From assembly GCA_001730095.1 (NCBI GenBank), contig MDLF01000048.1, positions 62,001 to 126,000 on the forward strand: a DNA stretch of 64,000 bases, written 5' to 3'. This document shows positions 9,301 to 16,834 of the stretch, one piece after another. The notes under the pieces were generated by a model. The model was not told the origin of the DNA. It made no database searches and saw nothing but the letters and a program-made list of their open reading frames with translations. Origin of the DNA: Rhodobacteraceae bacterium (ex Bugula neritina AB1). Lineage in GTDB: Bacteria > Pseudomonadota > Alphaproteobacteria > Rhodobacterales > Rhodobacteraceae. A program made the translations under genes and the position numbers. Numbering within the stretch: the stretch's first letter is position 1; the number at the start of each line of letters is the position of its first letter.

Positions 9301-9437
9301 GGAATTCCCTCTCAGGTCAGAACGCATGCGGCGTAGCGGGTTTTGGCCGCAAGGGCAAGGTTTTCCGGGGTTTCACACTGCGTGCGCGAGAACTAAGGTC
9401 CGCGCCAAATAAGATTTTCAAACTGGAGCGGATTTTC

Positions 9438-10202
9438 ATGAAACCTTGGGCTTTGTTCAGCCATTCGGTTGGGATGCTGGTACGCAACTTCGGGGACCTG
9501 CTTCGGGTCTTTTTGGTGCCAACTCTGTTGATCGTCGCGATTCTTGCAACATTCCTGAATTCGACAGGGTTGTGGGCAGATATGCAGTTGGGGGTGGTGA
9601 CCCTGTTGCCGGAAGGTTCGGGCTTGCTTGGCCCCATGTTTCTAGTGGTCGCTCTTTCGCTTTTGATCGGAATGTGGAGCGTCGTTGCCTGGCATCGTTT
9701 TGTTCTGTTGGAGGAAATACCGCAAGGCTGGGTGCCGCCACTGCAAGGTGACAGGGTCCTGGCCTATTTAGGCCGATCGCTGCAGATTGTTTTGGTGCTG
9801 ATCTGTCTTATGCTGTCAGTGGTTCTCGTTGCGATGTTGTTTGCAACCATATTGAGCGGGGCAGGCGCACCCGCGCTGTCTTTGCTGGATTTACCGCTCT
9901 CTATTGTTTTCACCTACTTTGTATTGCGGTTGTCAGTCTTGCTTCCTGCGGCGGCGCTTGGCGCTGCCATGGGGCTGCGGGAGGCCTGGAACACGACGAG
10001 CGGGGCTTTCGGAGACTTGCTTGGCCTGTCGGCCATCTTGGTGGCTTTGCAATACGCAGCCCAATTCATCCTTGATTCCACAGCGGGATCGCCGACCATT
10101 GCGGCTGTCCTCTCGCTGGTGGTGTCTGTTGCACTCTCACTGATCAACATCAGCCTGCTCACGACGTTGTTTGGACATTACGCCGAAGGCCGTCCGATCT
10201 GA
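9438..10202 (+). CDS. Six-helix integral membrane protein of unknown function
   Basis: 254 residues, dominated by about six predicted membrane helices (near residues 20-42, 56-78, 102-128, 150-178, 190-212, 218-245), with short polar ends and GHYAEG near the C-terminus. The N-terminal KPWALFSHSVGMLVRNFGDLLRV is amphipathic. The pattern resembles small YciC/GlpQ-membrane-domain type proteins, but I cannot assign a family firmly. ATG 9438 follows TGGAGCGG. It is divergent from argG and read in the same direction as ilvA, separated from it by a GC hairpin. Confidence 0.75.
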   Translation: MKPWALFSHSVGMLVRNFGDLLRVFLVPTLLIVAILATFLNSTGLWADMQLGVVTLLPEGSGLLGPMFLVVALSLLIGMWSVVAWHRFVLLEEIPQGWVPPLQGDRVLAYLGRSLQIVLVLICLMLSVVLVAMLFATILSGAGAPALSLLDLPLSIVFTYFVLRLSVLLPAAALGAAMGLREAWNTTSGAFGDLLGLSAILVALQYAAQFILDSTAGSPTIAAVLSLVVSVALSLINISLLTTLFGHYAEGRPI

Positions 10203-10229
10203 TTATCAGTATTCTTGTGTATGCTTTTC

Positions 10230-10255
10230 GCCCGCCCCTTGCCTTGGGGGCGGGC
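10230..10255 (+). other. Strong GC hairpin between the membrane protein gene and ilvA
   Basis: Perfect 9-bp stem GCCCGCCCC / GGGGCGGGC with an 8-nt loop. There is no T tract after it, so it is either a non-canonical terminator for the membrane protein gene or a leader element of ilvA, whose ATG is 19 bp downstream. Confidence 0.45.
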
Positions 10256-10274
10256 TTGCGCCACTGAAGGACAC

Positions 10275-11501
10275 ATGAGCGATTTCAAGACCCAGGCCCG
10301 CAAGGCCGAGGCGGCGATGCGCGATGTGTTTCCGCCCACGCCGCTTCAACGCAATGTGCATCTGTCCGAGCGTTTCGGCGCCGACATTTACCTGAAACGC
10401 GAGGACCTGAGCCCGGTCCGTTCCTACAAGATCCGTGGCGCAATGAACGCGATGCGCAAGCAGCCGGATCAGGAGCTGTTCGTTTGCGCCTCGGCCGGCA
10501 ATCACGCCCAAGGTGTTGCCTTCATGTGCCGCCATATGGGCAGGCGAGGCGTGATCTTCATGCCGGTCACCACGCCACAGCAGAAGATCCAGAAAACCCG
10601 GATGTTCGGTGGCAGCAATATCGAGATCCATCTGGTCGGCGACTATTTCGACATCTGCCTGGCTGCAGCGCAGGAATGGTGCGCCGAGAAGGGGGGGCAT
10701 TTCCTGTCGCCTTTTGATGATGCGGATGTAATCGAAGGCCAGGCCTCTATCGCCGTCGAGATCGAAGCGCAGCTGGGCAAGGCGCCGGACCATGTTATCC
10801 TGCCGGTGGGCGGCGGCGGCATGTCCTCCGGTGTGGCTTCCTGGTTTGGCGATGAGGTCCACAGTTTGTTTGTGGAGCCTTCAGGCGGGGCTTGCCTGCG
10901 GGCGGCGCTGGCTGCAGGCAAACCGGTGGCATTGGATCATGTTGATACCTTTTGCGATGGTGCTGCAGTCGGGCGAATCGGCCATCAGACCTTCGACATC
11001 CTGAAGGATGTGCCGTTGCCGGATGTGCTGTCCATTTCCGAGGACCGGATCTGTGCCACCATCATCGAAATGCTGAATGTGGAAGGTATTGTGCTGGAGC
11101 CGGCCGGTGCCTTGTCGGTCGTAGCGTTGCAAGACGTGCGTAGCTGGATTCGTGGCAAGACAGTTGTTTGCCTTACGTCCGGCGGTAATTTCGATTTCGA
11201 GCGGCTGCCCGAAGTCAAGGAACGGGCGCAGCGCTATTCAGGGGTGAAGAAGTACTTCATTCTGCGTTTGCCTCAGCGCCCCGGTGCGTTGAAGGAGTTT
11301 TTGGGCATTCTGGGGCCTGAAGATGATATCGCCCGGTTTGAATATATGAAGAAGTCGGCGCGCAATTTTGGCTCGGTTCTGATCGGTATTGAAACAAAAC
11401 GTCCGGAAAATTTCGAGCAGTTGTTCGCGCGTCTGGATGCAGCGGGCATGACCTATACGGATATCACCCAGGATGAGACACTGGTGCAGTTCGTGATTTA
11501 G
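10275..11501 (+). CDS. ilvA: Threonine dehydratase (threonine ammonia-lyase)
   Basis: 408 residues. PLP enzyme with the lysine motif RSYKIRGAMNAM near residue 54, the substrate loop ASAGNHAQGVAF, and the glycine-rich phosphate loop PVGGGGMSSG. A single C-terminal ACT-like regulatory domain (about 325-408, with RLPQRPGALKEFLGIL) follows, shorter than the double domain of E. coli IlvA. It converts threonine to 2-oxobutanoate, the first committed step to isoleucine. ATG 10275 is preceded by GAAGG, and the protein then begins MSDFKTQARKAEAAM; the upstream ATG at 10215 lies in the hairpin region and is rejected. Confidence 0.94.
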   Translation: MSDFKTQARKAEAAMRDVFPPTPLQRNVHLSERFGADIYLKREDLSPVRSYKIRGAMNAMRKQPDQELFVCASAGNHAQGVAFMCRHMGRRGVIFMPVTTPQQKIQKTRMFGGSNIEIHLVGDYFDICLAAAQEWCAEKGGHFLSPFDDADVIEGQASIAVEIEAQLGKAPDHVILPVGGGGMSSGVASWFGDEVHSLFVEPSGGACLRAALAAGKPVALDHVDTFCDGAAVGRIGHQTFDILKDVPLPDVLSISEDRICATIIEMLNVEGIVLEPAGALSVVALQDVRSWIRGKTVVCLTSGGNFDFERLPEVKERAQRYSGVKKYFILRLPQRPGALKEFLGILGPEDDIARFEYMKKSARNFGSVLIGIETKRPENFEQLFARLDAAGMTYTDITQDETLVQFVI

Positions 11502-11513
11502 GCCCCTAAGGGA

Positions 11514-11837
11514 TCAGAACTTCTCTGCCAGTCCGGTCAGAAAGGTGGACTTGGAAGCTTGAAAATTGGCAACAATGGCGTTGACATCGACACTGTCAGC
11601 TTCGCCTTGCGCAGACCTGCGTTCGCCGTCAAGGCACAAAGAGGAAAACGTTTCAAACCCAAGGTTGAGCGCGCTGCCTTTTAAAAAATGCAGGTCCTGT
11701 TCCAGCTGACTACGGTTGCCGCCGTCCAGCTTGCCGATGACTTCTTCAACTTCTTCGAGAAAGATTTCAACAACTTCCCCGAAATCTTCGGGGCCTACTT
11801 CCTCGCGCAACTCTGAAACGCGCGGCCAGTCAATCAT
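11514..11837 (-). CDS. Histidine phosphotransfer (Hpt) domain protein
   Basis: 107 residues making one Hpt four-helix domain. The phosphoacceptor motif HFLKGSALNLGF is in the middle (H around residue 50), with the typical LxxDGGNRSQLEQDL helix before it. I chose ATG 11837, preceded by AAGGA, rather than the longer reading from 11936. Hpt proteins relay phosphate between hybrid kinases and response regulators. Its divergent neighbour encodes a receiver-PP2C protein, so the two probably form one phosphorelay, though the sensor kinase is not in the window. Confidence 0.85.
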   Translation of the reverse strand: MIDWPRVSELREEVGPEDFGEVVEIFLEEVEEVIGKLDGGNRSQLEQDLHFLKGSALNLGFETFSSLCLDGERRSAQGEADSVDVNAIVANFQASKSTFLTGLAEKF

Positions 11838-11996
11838 GTGATACGTCCTTACGATCTTTCGCTGTGCGCACTTCTTAAGTTGATTGCAGTAAAAATATGG
11901 TGAAATAAAGAAGGAAGCTAAAATTTTAGGCTTCACCGCCTGTTAAATCTCTGGACCGATTGTATCACAAGATCTTCTGATTTTGCCATTTGTGAG

Positions 11997-13277
11997 GTGC
12001 CTTCGGTGCTGCCAGAAAGTTCGATGGACGACGAGGACCAGACAGTGGCCGGATCAATACGCCGTGTGCTGGTTGTGGATGACAGCCGGCTGCAAAGACG
12101 TATCCTTGTAGCATCCCTGAAAAAGTGGGGTTTCGATGTCGTTGAAGCGGACAGCGGCGAGGCAGCGATGGAGATCTGCCAGGCAGAAACCCCTGATCTG
12201 ATTCTCAGCGACTGGATGATGCCGGGCATGAACGGGCTGGAATTTTGCCGCGCGTTCCGCGCGCGCGCCAGCGAAGATTATGCGTATTTCATTCTGTTGA
12301 CCTCCAAGAGCGAAAAAAATGAGGTAGCCGAAGGACTTGACGCGGGCGCTGACGATTTCCTGACGAAGCCTGTCAGCTCGGATGAATTGCGGGCGCGGAT
12401 CTCTGCGGGGGAGCGCATTCTGCGAATGCAGCGGGAACTGTCTGAAAAGAACCGTATTGTGTCTGAGACACTGGGTGAGTTGCAGCGGGTCTACGATGCA
12501 ATCGACAAGGATTTGATCCAAGCCCGAAAAATCCAGGAATCTCTGGTGCCGGAACTGTACAAGGAATTTGGATCTTCCTCTGTCAGTCTGCTGCTGAAGC
12601 CTTGCGGGCATATCGGCGGCGATCTGGTGGGAATGTTCTCACCTGGTGTCAATCGAATCGGGTTTTATTCGATTGATGTTTCAGGCCATGGCATCACCTC
12701 TGCGATGATGACTGCGCGTTTGGGTGGATACCTGTCGTCCAACTACTTTGATCAGAATGTCGGCATGGAGAAACGGTTCAACCGTTTTTACGCTTTGCGC
12801 CAGCCCGAAGAAGTTGCCAGCCTTCTGAATGCGCGGCTGATTGCTGATACCGGGATCGAAGAATACTTCACCATGGCCTACTGCATTGCTGATTTGCGCA
12901 ATGGAACTGTCAAAATGGTGCAGGCCGGTCATCCGCATCCGCTGCTGATGCGCAGGAACGGCGATCTGGAATTCATCGGCAAGGGGGGGGTGCCGGTCGG
13001 TCTGGTGCCGGATATCGGGTACAGCCAGGAAGAGTTCACAATGGAGCGCGGTGACCGTCTTCTGCTGTTCTCCGACGGATTCACCGAGGCGCGTCTGGAG
13101 GATGGCTCCATGTTAGAGCCTGAAGGCCTGCTTGATCTGGTTCAAAAATGCGGACCAGAGCGGAGCGGCAAAGAGTTTTTGGACGACCTATATTGGCAAT
13201 TGACCCAGATAATGAGCAAGGAACACGGTCTGGAGGATGATGTTTCCGCCACTTTGTTCGAGTATCAGGGGCCCTAG
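11997..13277 (+). CDS. Response regulator with PP2C/SpoIIE-type phosphatase output
   Basis: 426 residues. A receiver domain (about 20-140) has the acidic pair in VVDDSR, the phosphorylation site in LILSDWMMPGMNG and the Lys in FLTKPVS. A coiled linker (145-190) leads to a SpoIIE/RsbU phosphatase domain with GGDLVG, IDVSGHGITSAMM, AGHPHPLLM and FSDGFTEA. This architecture is RsbU/RssB-like: phosphorylation controls dephosphorylation of an anti-sigma-factor antagonist. No RsbV/RsbW partner is adjacent. The start is uncertain: GTG 11997 follows TGTGAG, while ATG 12024 lacks a clear ribosome site. Confidence 0.88.
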   Translation: MPSVLPESSMDDEDQTVAGSIRRVLVVDDSRLQRRILVASLKKWGFDVVEADSGEAAMEICQAETPDLILSDWMMPGMNGLEFCRAFRARASEDYAYFILLTSKSEKNEVAEGLDAGADDFLTKPVSSDELRARISAGERILRMQRELSEKNRIVSETLGELQRVYDAIDKDLIQARKIQESLVPELYKEFGSSSVSLLLKPCGHIGGDLVGMFSPGVNRIGFYSIDVSGHGITSAMMTARLGGYLSSNYFDQNVGMEKRFNRFYALRQPEEVASLLNARLIADTGIEEYFTMAYCIADLRNGTVKMVQAGHPHPLLMRRNGDLEFIGKGGVPVGLVPDIGYSQEEFTMERGDRLLLFSDGFTEARLEDGSMLEPEGLLDLVQKCGPERSGKEFLDDLYWQLTQIMSKEHGLEDDVSATLFEYQGP

Positions 13278-13353
13278 AAAACCCTCACAGCTGCTGATCT
13301 GATGTCCTGGCTTTGCTGGGATTTAATGCATTTTTACAGCGCAACCGGTCTTG

Positions 13354-13797
13354 TTACATACGACTTGCCAGCTGGGCAGCAAAATGGCGGTCGCCGGCGT
13401 TGCCCAGACGGGTGGCAGCCTCTTGCGGTGCTATCCAAAGCGCTTCATGCGCGTCTTCCAGCGGCGGGCCGATGCGGCGCAACGGCCGGGCCACATAGAT
13501 ATTGCATAGCTTTTCGGCCCAAAGATCATACTCCGGCATATAGGCAAAGCGCCGGAAAACCCCCAGCTTGCGCGGGGCAGAGATTTTCCAGCCGGTCTCT
13601 TCATAGACTTCGCGGTGCAATGCAGGAATCGGTGATTCCCCAGGATCGATACCGCCGCCCGGCAGCTGCAAATCCGGGTCTGGATCATACTGACAGGTGA
13701 CAAGCAGCTTGCCGTCTCGCGGCAGCAATGCATAGGCGCCGGGACGTCTGCGGTAGGTCTGACCCTTCTGCGGCGTCTCGCCAAAACGTCTGATCAC
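13354..13797 (-). CDS. NUDIX hydrolase
   Basis: 147 residues. The Nudix box runs GGGIDPGESP...REVYEETGW (near residues 69-91) with the canonical RExxEE metal-binding core. An N-terminal RRRPGAYALL strand precedes it. NUDIX enzymes cleave nucleoside diphosphates linked to another moiety; no substrate-specific signature is evident. It is convergent with the receiver-PP2C gene and divergent from hslO. Confidence 0.88.
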   Translation of the reverse strand: MIRRFGETPQKGQTYRRRPGAYALLPRDGKLLVTCQYDPDPDLQLPGGGIDPGESPIPALHREVYEETGWKISAPRKLGVFRRFAYMPEYDLWAEKLCNIYVARPLRRIGPPLEDAHEALWIAPQEAATRLGNAGDRHFAAQLASRM

Positions 13798-13874
13798 CGG
13801 CTGGCCCCTTCACTCTGCTGCTGTTTCTCCTATATAGCCCCGGTATGCCAATCCCCGGCGCGTAAGGAAACCCC

Positions 13875-14861
13875 ATGACTATTGGTTCGAAAATCGCGTG
13901 GGACGACACCGTCCTGCCTTTCCAGCTTGATGCATCCGACATGCGCGGCCGCGTGGCGCGGCTGGACGGTGTTCTGGATGGTATCCTGAAACAGCACGAC
14001 TACCCGCCAGTAGTCGAGGCGCTGGTTGCCGAGATGGCACTGCTGACAGCGCTGATTGGGCAAACCATTTCGCTCCGCTGGAAGCTGTCGCTGCAGGTTC
14101 AGTCCAAAGGTGCGGTGCGGATGATCGCAACCGATTATTACGCGCCGCAGAAGGAAGGCGAGATTGGCCAAATCCGCGCCTATGCAAGCTTTGATCGCGA
14201 CCGGCTGACAGACAGCAATCCCTTTGACCAAGTCGGCGAAGGATATTTCGCCATCCTGATCGACCAGGGCAATGGCACCAAGCCTTACCAGGGGATTACG
14301 CCGCTCTCTGGTCAGTCGCTGCGGGCCTGCGCCGAAGCTTACTTTGCCCAATCTGAACAGCTGCCGACTATGTTCAAGCTGAGTTTCGGAAAGTCCGCTG
14401 AGCCTGGCGTGGCTGCGCATTGGCGCGCAGGTGGGGTGATGCTGCAAAGTATGCCTAAGGCGTCGCCTTTTGCGGCGCAGGGGGAAGGATCGGGAGACGT
14501 TCTTCAGGCCGGCGATCTTGTTTCCGGCGACCAGGAAGAGAACTGGAACCGGGTCACCATGCTGCTGAATACGGTGGAGGAACTGGAGCTGGTTGGTCCG
14601 TCAGTATCGCCGACCGACCTGTTGATCCGATTGTTTCACGAGGAACAACCCCGGGTTTATGATTTCCAGGCCGTCCGTTTCGGCTGCACCTGTTCCGAAG
14701 AGCGGGTACGGCAAAGCCTGTCCATCTATTCGGCCAAGGACATAGGCACTATGACGAACGAGGATGGCCGGGTCACTGCCGATTGCCAGTTCTGTGGCGC
14801 GCATTACGATCTGGACCCGGCGAGCGTAGGGTTTGACGCGGAAAACCCGCCCGGTGAGTGA
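13875..14861 (+). CDS. hslO: Redox-regulated chaperone Hsp33
   Basis: 328 residues. The N-terminal Hsp33 substrate domain is followed by the C-terminal redox switch: GCTC (about residue 275) and CQFC about 30 residues later, the CxC/CxxC zinc tetrad that forms disulfides on oxidation and unfolds to activate the holdase. It protects proteins from oxidative aggregation in the cytosol. The stop overlaps the start of the following NUDIX gene (GTGAGTGA), beginning a tight three-gene run hslO-NUDIX-cca. Confidence 0.94.
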   Translation: MTIGSKIAWDDTVLPFQLDASDMRGRVARLDGVLDGILKQHDYPPVVEALVAEMALLTALIGQTISLRWKLSLQVQSKGAVRMIATDYYAPQKEGEIGQIRAYASFDRDRLTDSNPFDQVGEGYFAILIDQGNGTKPYQGITPLSGQSLRACAEAYFAQSEQLPTMFKLSFGKSAEPGVAAHWRAGGVMLQSMPKASPFAAQGEGSGDVLQAGDLVSGDQEENWNRVTMLLNTVEELELVGPSVSPTDLLIRLFHEEQPRVYDFQAVRFGCTCSEERVRQSLSIYSAKDIGTMTNEDGRVTADCQFCGAHYDLDPASVGFDAENPPGE

Positions 14862-15471
14862 CGCTGCTCAACAGCTCACCAGAAATCTCGCCGCTGCCCT
14901 GGGCAAGCAGGGCAGCGGCTCCTCTGATTTTGACCTCAACCCCGGAACGGTTCTGCCAGAAGGGCGCAAGCTGCGCCCGGCCGGGGTTCTGGTACCTATC
15001 TCCCTTACTGCAGGCATACCGCGGCTGATTCTGACCAAGCGGTCCTCGGCCCTGAAACACCACCCGGGCCAGATTGCCTTTTCTGGCGGCAAGGTGGATG
15101 CTGGTGACAAGGATGCCGGTGCTGCGGCGTTGCGCGAGGCCTGGGAGGAAATCGGCCTGCCGCAGGATCTGCCGAAGATAATCGGAAGCCTGCCGGAGCA
15201 TGAGACTGTGACAGGTTTTTCTGTGACGCCGGTGGTTGCACTGATCAGGGAAGAATTCACTGTGCGCCCGGAAGAGGGCGAAGTGGCAGAGGTGTTTTCG
15301 GTTCCCCTGTCCCATGTGCTGAAGCTGGACAACTACATCATTGAGTCCCGACGCTGGCGCGGTGCCCGCCGCCGCTATTATACCGTACCCTACGGCCCCT
15401 ATTACATTTGGGGGGCCACCGCGCGGATGCTGCGCGGTTTGGCAGCACGGATGGAGCATTCATGCGGATAG
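14854..15471 (+). CDS. CoA pyrophosphatase-type NUDIX hydrolase
   Basis: 205 residues. The segment LTKRSSALKHHPGQIAFSGG just before the Nudix box is the UPF0035 signature of coenzyme A diphosphatases (NudL/YeaB type); the box itself has REAWEEIGL. The C-terminal PYYIWGATARML is also typical. The enzyme splits CoA into 3',5'-ADP and phosphopantetheine. GTG 14854 overlaps the hslO stop by 8 bp; an in-frame TTG 21 bp upstream is possible but less likely. Confidence 0.88.
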   Translation: MSDAAQQLTRNLAAALGKQGSGSSDFDLNPGTVLPEGRKLRPAGVLVPISLTAGIPRLILTKRSSALKHHPGQIAFSGGKVDAGDKDAGAAALREAWEEIGLPQDLPKIIGSLPEHETVTGFSVTPVVALIREEFTVRPEEGEVAEVFSVPLSHVLKLDNYIIESRRWRGARRRYYTVPYGPYYIWGATARMLRGLAARMEHSCG

Positions 15472-16613
15472 ATCAGCCCTGGCTGAATGACCCGGCAACC
15501 CAGGCCGTTTGCCAGGCTGTTGCAGCGGATGGCGCGCAAGTGCTGTTTGTTGGCGGCTGCGTGCGGAATGCGCTGCTGGAAGAGCCGGTCTCGGATATGG
15601 ATATCGCCACAGATACACTGCCGGAACAGGTGATGGCGCTGGCCGCGCGGGCGGGTATCAAAGCTGTCCCGACCGGCATCGACCACGGCACCGTGACGCT
15701 GGTCAAAGACGGCATCCCGCATGAGATCACAACTTTCCGCAAAGATGTGGCCACCGATGGCCGTCGTGCCGTGGTGGCCTTCTCCAAGGATATTGCCGAA
15801 GATGCCTGCCGCCGCGACTTTACCATGAACGCGATTTATGCACGACCGGATGGAGAGGTCGTTGATCCGCTGGGCGGCATGGCGGATCTGCAGGCGCGGC
15901 GAGTACGGTTCATCGGATTAGCACAGAACCGCATCCGGGAGGATTACCTGCGGTCGCTGCGCTATTTCCGGTTTCATGCCTGGTATGGCGATCACACAGA
16001 AGGGTTCGATGCTGAGGCACTGGCGGCAATTGCTGCAAACCTGGACGGATTGACGACACTGTCCAAGGAACGCATCGGGGCTGAACTGCTGAAACTTCTG
16101 GCTGCGCCGGATCCTGCGCCCTCGATAGCAGCGATGAGGCAATCAGGCGCCCTGATCAAAGTGCTTCCCGGTGCGGACGATCGTGCCTTGGCTCCGCTAA
16201 TTCACCTAGAGGGAGACCGGGCCGCGTCTCCCATCCGCCGGCTTGCTGCGCTGGGCGGAGAAAGGGTGCAGGAAGCCCTTCGGCTCAGCAAGGCGCAGGC
16301 TGTTCAACTGGCTGCAATTCGGGAAGCGGCGGAGGGGACTGATGGCGCAGTGAAACTGGGTTACAAACTTGGCGCAAGACAAGCAATGGATGCACTGCTT
16401 TTACGTGCCGCGTTACTGGAACAGCCAGTCGTGCCTCATTCAGAGAATGAAATAGCGCGGGGTGCAGCGGCTGTCTTTCCGGTGAAATCGCGCGATCTTC
16501 TGCCGGGTTTCAAGGGTCCGGCGCTGGGCGCGGCCTTGAAAAAACTTGAGACCGATTGGATTGCCTCGGATTTCACATTGACCCGGGAAGAGCTGCTGGA
16601 TTCCCTCCGCTGA
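15462..16613 (+). CDS. tRNA nucleotidyltransferase / poly(A) polymerase family protein (CCA-adding type)
   Basis: 383 residues of the class II nucleotidyltransferase fold: FVGGCVRNALL, the metal-binding SDMDIATD, then the RRDFTMNAIY and LRSLRYFRFHA segments. These are motifs A to D of CCA-adding enzymes, and this is the only candidate of the kind seen here. It repairs or adds the 3'-CCA of tRNAs, although a few tRNA genes (including the one at 62754) encode CCA. Its ATG overlaps the NUDIX stop by 10 bp and is preceded by GGAG (15453). Confidence 0.9.
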   Translation: MRIDQPWLNDPATQAVCQAVAADGAQVLFVGGCVRNALLEEPVSDMDIATDTLPEQVMALAARAGIKAVPTGIDHGTVTLVKDGIPHEITTFRKDVATDGRRAVVAFSKDIAEDACRRDFTMNAIYARPDGEVVDPLGGMADLQARRVRFIGLAQNRIREDYLRSLRYFRFHAWYGDHTEGFDAEALAAIAANLDGLTTLSKERIGAELLKLLAAPDPAPSIAAMRQSGALIKVLPGADDRALAPLIHLEGDRAASPIRRLAALGGERVQEALRLSKAQAVQLAAIREAAEGTDGAVKLGYKLGARQAMDALLLRAALLEQPVVPHSENEIARGAAAVFPVKSRDLLPGFKGPALGAALKKLETDWIASDFTLTREELLDSLR

Positions 16614-16696
16614 CATACCCTGTCAGCAGCGTCACAACCGCAGGGGGGTGACAAAGCAAAAAATCTTGCTTAAGCCTTAGGCAGCAACCACATGAC

Positions 16697-16736
16697 GGGA
16701 GGAATGCTGATGTACTACGGGATCTGGTTTCTCTAA
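16697..16736 (+). promoter_or_regulatory. Leader mini-ORF (8 codons) with strong ribosome binding site before the ABC exporter pair
   Basis: GGGAGG (16697-16702) sits 7 nt before ATG 16710, which opens the short frame MYYGIWFL and stops at TAA 16734-16736. The next 98 nt contain a CCCC-gtt-GGGG stem and lead to the ABC gene at 16835. A good Shine-Dalgarno sequence for so short an ORF, in front of a drug-exporter-like operon, suggests a leader peptide that regulates downstream translation or transcription. Chance cannot be excluded. Confidence 0.45.
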
Positions 16737-16810
16737 CGCCTGAGACCTTACCCCGTTGGGGACGTGGGAGCCTTGGGCGACCTGCTGTCTGCATCTGTAT
16801 TCCAAATTCA

Positions 16811-16829
16811 TGCTCGAACGACTGGAGCA
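16811..16829 (+). promoter_or_regulatory. Hairpin overlapping the ribosome binding site of the first ABC gene
   Basis: TGCTC (16811-16815) can pair with GAGCA (16825-16829); the right arm overlaps the Shine-Dalgarno GGAG (16824-16827) of ATG 16835. Weak (5 bp), but positioned as an SD-sequestering stem and relevant to the leader ORF upstream. Confidence 0.3.
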
Positions 16830-16834
16830 CCCGC

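Noticed and set aside
8155-9336. 393-codon open frame on the plus strand opposite argG
   Set aside because: Antisense to a well-conserved argG; high GC codons leave this frame open by chance, and the translation has no recognisable domain.
16737-16834. Leader considered as a known riboswitch (TPP-like CTGAGA)
   Set aside because: Only the CTGAGA hexamer matches; the other conserved TPP segments (GGGG and GAACCTGA-type) are missing.
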